DNA of 5,191 nucleotides, taken from positions 918,758 through 923,948 of the forward strand of contig CP070839.1 of assembly GCA_020341875.1 (NCBI GenBank). The letters run 5' to 3'. Position 1 is the stretch's first letter, and each line of letters starts with the position of its first letter. The translations under genes were made by a program, and so were the position numbers. The stretch comes from Candidatus Zixiibacteriota bacterium. Lineage in GTDB: Bacteria > Zixibacteria > MSB-5A5 > SM1-73. Below the pieces are notes generated by a model. It ran no database searches and was not told the origin of the DNA. It was given only the letters and a program-made list of their open reading frames with translations. This document shows, piece after piece, positions 4,353-5,191 of the stretch.

Positions 4353-4961
4353 ATGCAAAAAGCGAGCGGGATAATCCTGGCCGGGGGGAAAGGGAGCAGG
4401 ATTAACAAGAACAAGGCGCTGATCACGCTCCCCGACGGAAAAGCTCTGATTCAAAGAACTATCGGGGTCCTGAAGGGTATTTTCACCGAAATACTCATTG
4501 TCGCGAATCAGAGGGAAACCTATAAAGGTCTTGGTGTCCAGGTCGTCGAGGATTTGATCGAAGGAAAAGGTCCTCTGGGGGGCATTCTCACTGGTCTAGC
4601 CTATTCAACCTCACAATTCAATTTCGTCATCGGCTGTGATATGCCGTTTCCTCAGCCGGGCCTGATTGAGTTGCTCTTGCAGAAATGTGTCGATCAGGAC
4701 GTGGTAATCCCGGCAGCCGGTGGGGAAGTGGAACCGCTCTTCGCCGTCTACTCCAAGAGTTGCCTGCCCGTGATTGTTGGTCATGTGCAGAAGCAAGATT
4801 TGAAAGTCCGCAGCATCCTGACCGAACTCAGGGTGTTGAAGATAGAACAAAAGCGAATTGATGGGGTAGACCCGGAGCGCCTGAGCTTCTTCAACATCAA
4901 CACCGACGACGATTTGAAGAAAGCTCGGGCCATGATGCTGGCACGTAACTCGGGACAGTAG
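4353..4961 (+). CDS. mobA: Molybdenum cofactor guanylyltransferase (MobA-like)
   Basis: The enzyme joins GMP from GTP to molybdopterin-bound molybdenum, giving the molybdopterin guanine dinucleotide cofactor used by DMSO-reductase-family enzymes such as formate dehydrogenases and nitrate reductases. It is cytoplasmic; at 202 residues it is close to the usual length. Visible motifs are the nucleotide-binding LAGGKGSRI (9-17) with Lys21 in the following NKA, GPLGGI (73-78), the metal-binding CDMPF (95-99), EPLFAVY (127-133) and the C-terminal FFNINTDDDL (179-188), a good match to the FFN-[VI]-NTPEDL signature. The ATG at 4353 gives the normal family N-terminus although the SD (AAGAGA, 4338-4343) is weak. 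Related nucleotidyltransferases such as MobA-like CTP or IspD-type enzymes share the fold, but this motif set favours MobA. Molybdoenzyme genes are not in view. Confidence 0.88.
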   Translation: MQKASGIILAGGKGSRINKNKALITLPDGKALIQRTIGVLKGIFTEILIVANQRETYKGLGVQVVEDLIEGKGPLGGILTGLAYSTSQFNFVIGCDMPFPQPGLIELLLQKCVDQDVVIPAAGGEVEPLFAVYSKSCLPVIVGHVQKQDLKVRSILTELRVLKIEQKRIDGVDPERLSFFNINTDDDLKKARAMMLARNSGQ

Positions 4962-5126
4962 CGATCACCCTGTCTGGCCAGGACCCACTGTTCCGTAAAA
5001 GGCGACTTGTGATCGTCGGGCAGCGCAAAGGAATCTGCCCGGACTAGGTCCTGACATAACCTCAGCGGCGGTCAAATCCTTTAGCTGTGTGGCGGAGAGG
5101 TAAAGTGGGTGTCAAAGCCGGAATGG
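4962..5126. other. Convergent spacer with three complementary 7-bp segment pairs
   Basis: I find no gene here. Three exact complementary pairs occur: CGATCAC (4962-4968) with GTGATCG (5009-5015); CAGGACC (4979-4985) with GGTCCTG (5047-5053); and CGGGCAG (5017-5023) with CTGCCCG (5035-5041). The third is a simple hairpin with an 11-nt loop that can lengthen to nine pairs with one bulged base. The first two cross each other, so they would be alternatives or a pseudoknot. No T-tract follows any stem. A small AGCC/GGCT hairpin (5116-5119 and 5125-5128) followed by A and five T (5130-5134) is a weak terminator candidate for mobA. Confidence 0.35.
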
Positions 5127-5191
5127 CTATTTTTCCTTGCTTTTCTCGATAATCTCTTCGGCTAAGGAGAGCGCCACGCCGGAGAGCATCA
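5127..5191 (-). CDS. C-terminal end of an unidentified protein on the opposite strand (5' part outside window)
   Basis: Read on the - strand, an open frame enters at the window edge and ends at TAG (complement of 5127-5129). The visible 21 codons contain SGVALSLAEEIIEKSKEK, an amphipathic helix with a lysine- and glutamate-rich end typical of a cytoplasmic protein C-terminus. I cannot name the family from so little. The gene converges on mobA with 165 nt between the stops. The frame could be accidental, but the helical pattern and the stop after a charged tail favour a real gene. Confidence 0.45.
   Translation of the reverse strand, partial: MLSGVALSLAEEIIEKSKEK

Overview
The window reads as an ordinary stretch of chromosome from a Gram-negative-type bacterium. 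It has an outer-membrane beta-barrel porin with a signal peptide and a terminal aromatic residue, housekeeping lipid and cofactor genes, Shine-Dalgarno (SD) sites close to AAGGAGGTGA, and roughly balanced base composition. The order MerR regulator, tRNA-Pro, surE recalls what I remember of Geobacter-like Deltaproteobacteria. Here gpsA sits upstream and a glycosyltransferase is inserted, so an uncultured lineage with related gene order is equally possible. I cannot fix the phylum from this sequence.

Layout, all on the + strand except the last item: the 3' end of gpsA (1-286); a promoter overlapping its stop codon; a small MerR-family regulator with a TTG start (362-709); a second promoter-like site overlapping the merR stop; tRNA-Pro with anticodon GGG (747-821); a polyprenyl-phosphate-type family 2 glycosyltransferase (886-1554); a 143-nt gap holding a strong, apparently unused SD and a doubtful small ORF; surE with a TTG start (1698-2441); a 506-nt non-genic interval; an OprO/OprP-like porin (2948-3982) closed by a strong intrinsic terminator; a 49-residue protein of unknown function (4107-4256); a mobA-like gene (4353-4961); a 165-nt spacer with several complementary segments; and the 3' end of an unidentified - strand gene (5127-5191).

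The genes do not form one pathway. gpsA feeds phospholipid synthesis. The glycosyltransferase probably loads a sugar onto a lipid carrier. SurE is a nucleotidase and survival protein. The porin handles outer-membrane uptake. MobA makes the guanine dinucleotide form of the molybdenum cofactor.

The part that most repays attention is the 506-nt interval before the porin. It has a good sigma70-type promoter whose 17-nt spacer contains a perfect 14-bp palindrome, then a leader of about 325 nt. The leader carries two nearly perfect anti-SD complements with no correctly spaced start codon, a CRP-like dyad, and one copy of an 11-bp direct repeat. I see no CRISPR array, insertion sequence, phage gene or defence system, and nothing that amounts to a clearly novel multi-gene system.
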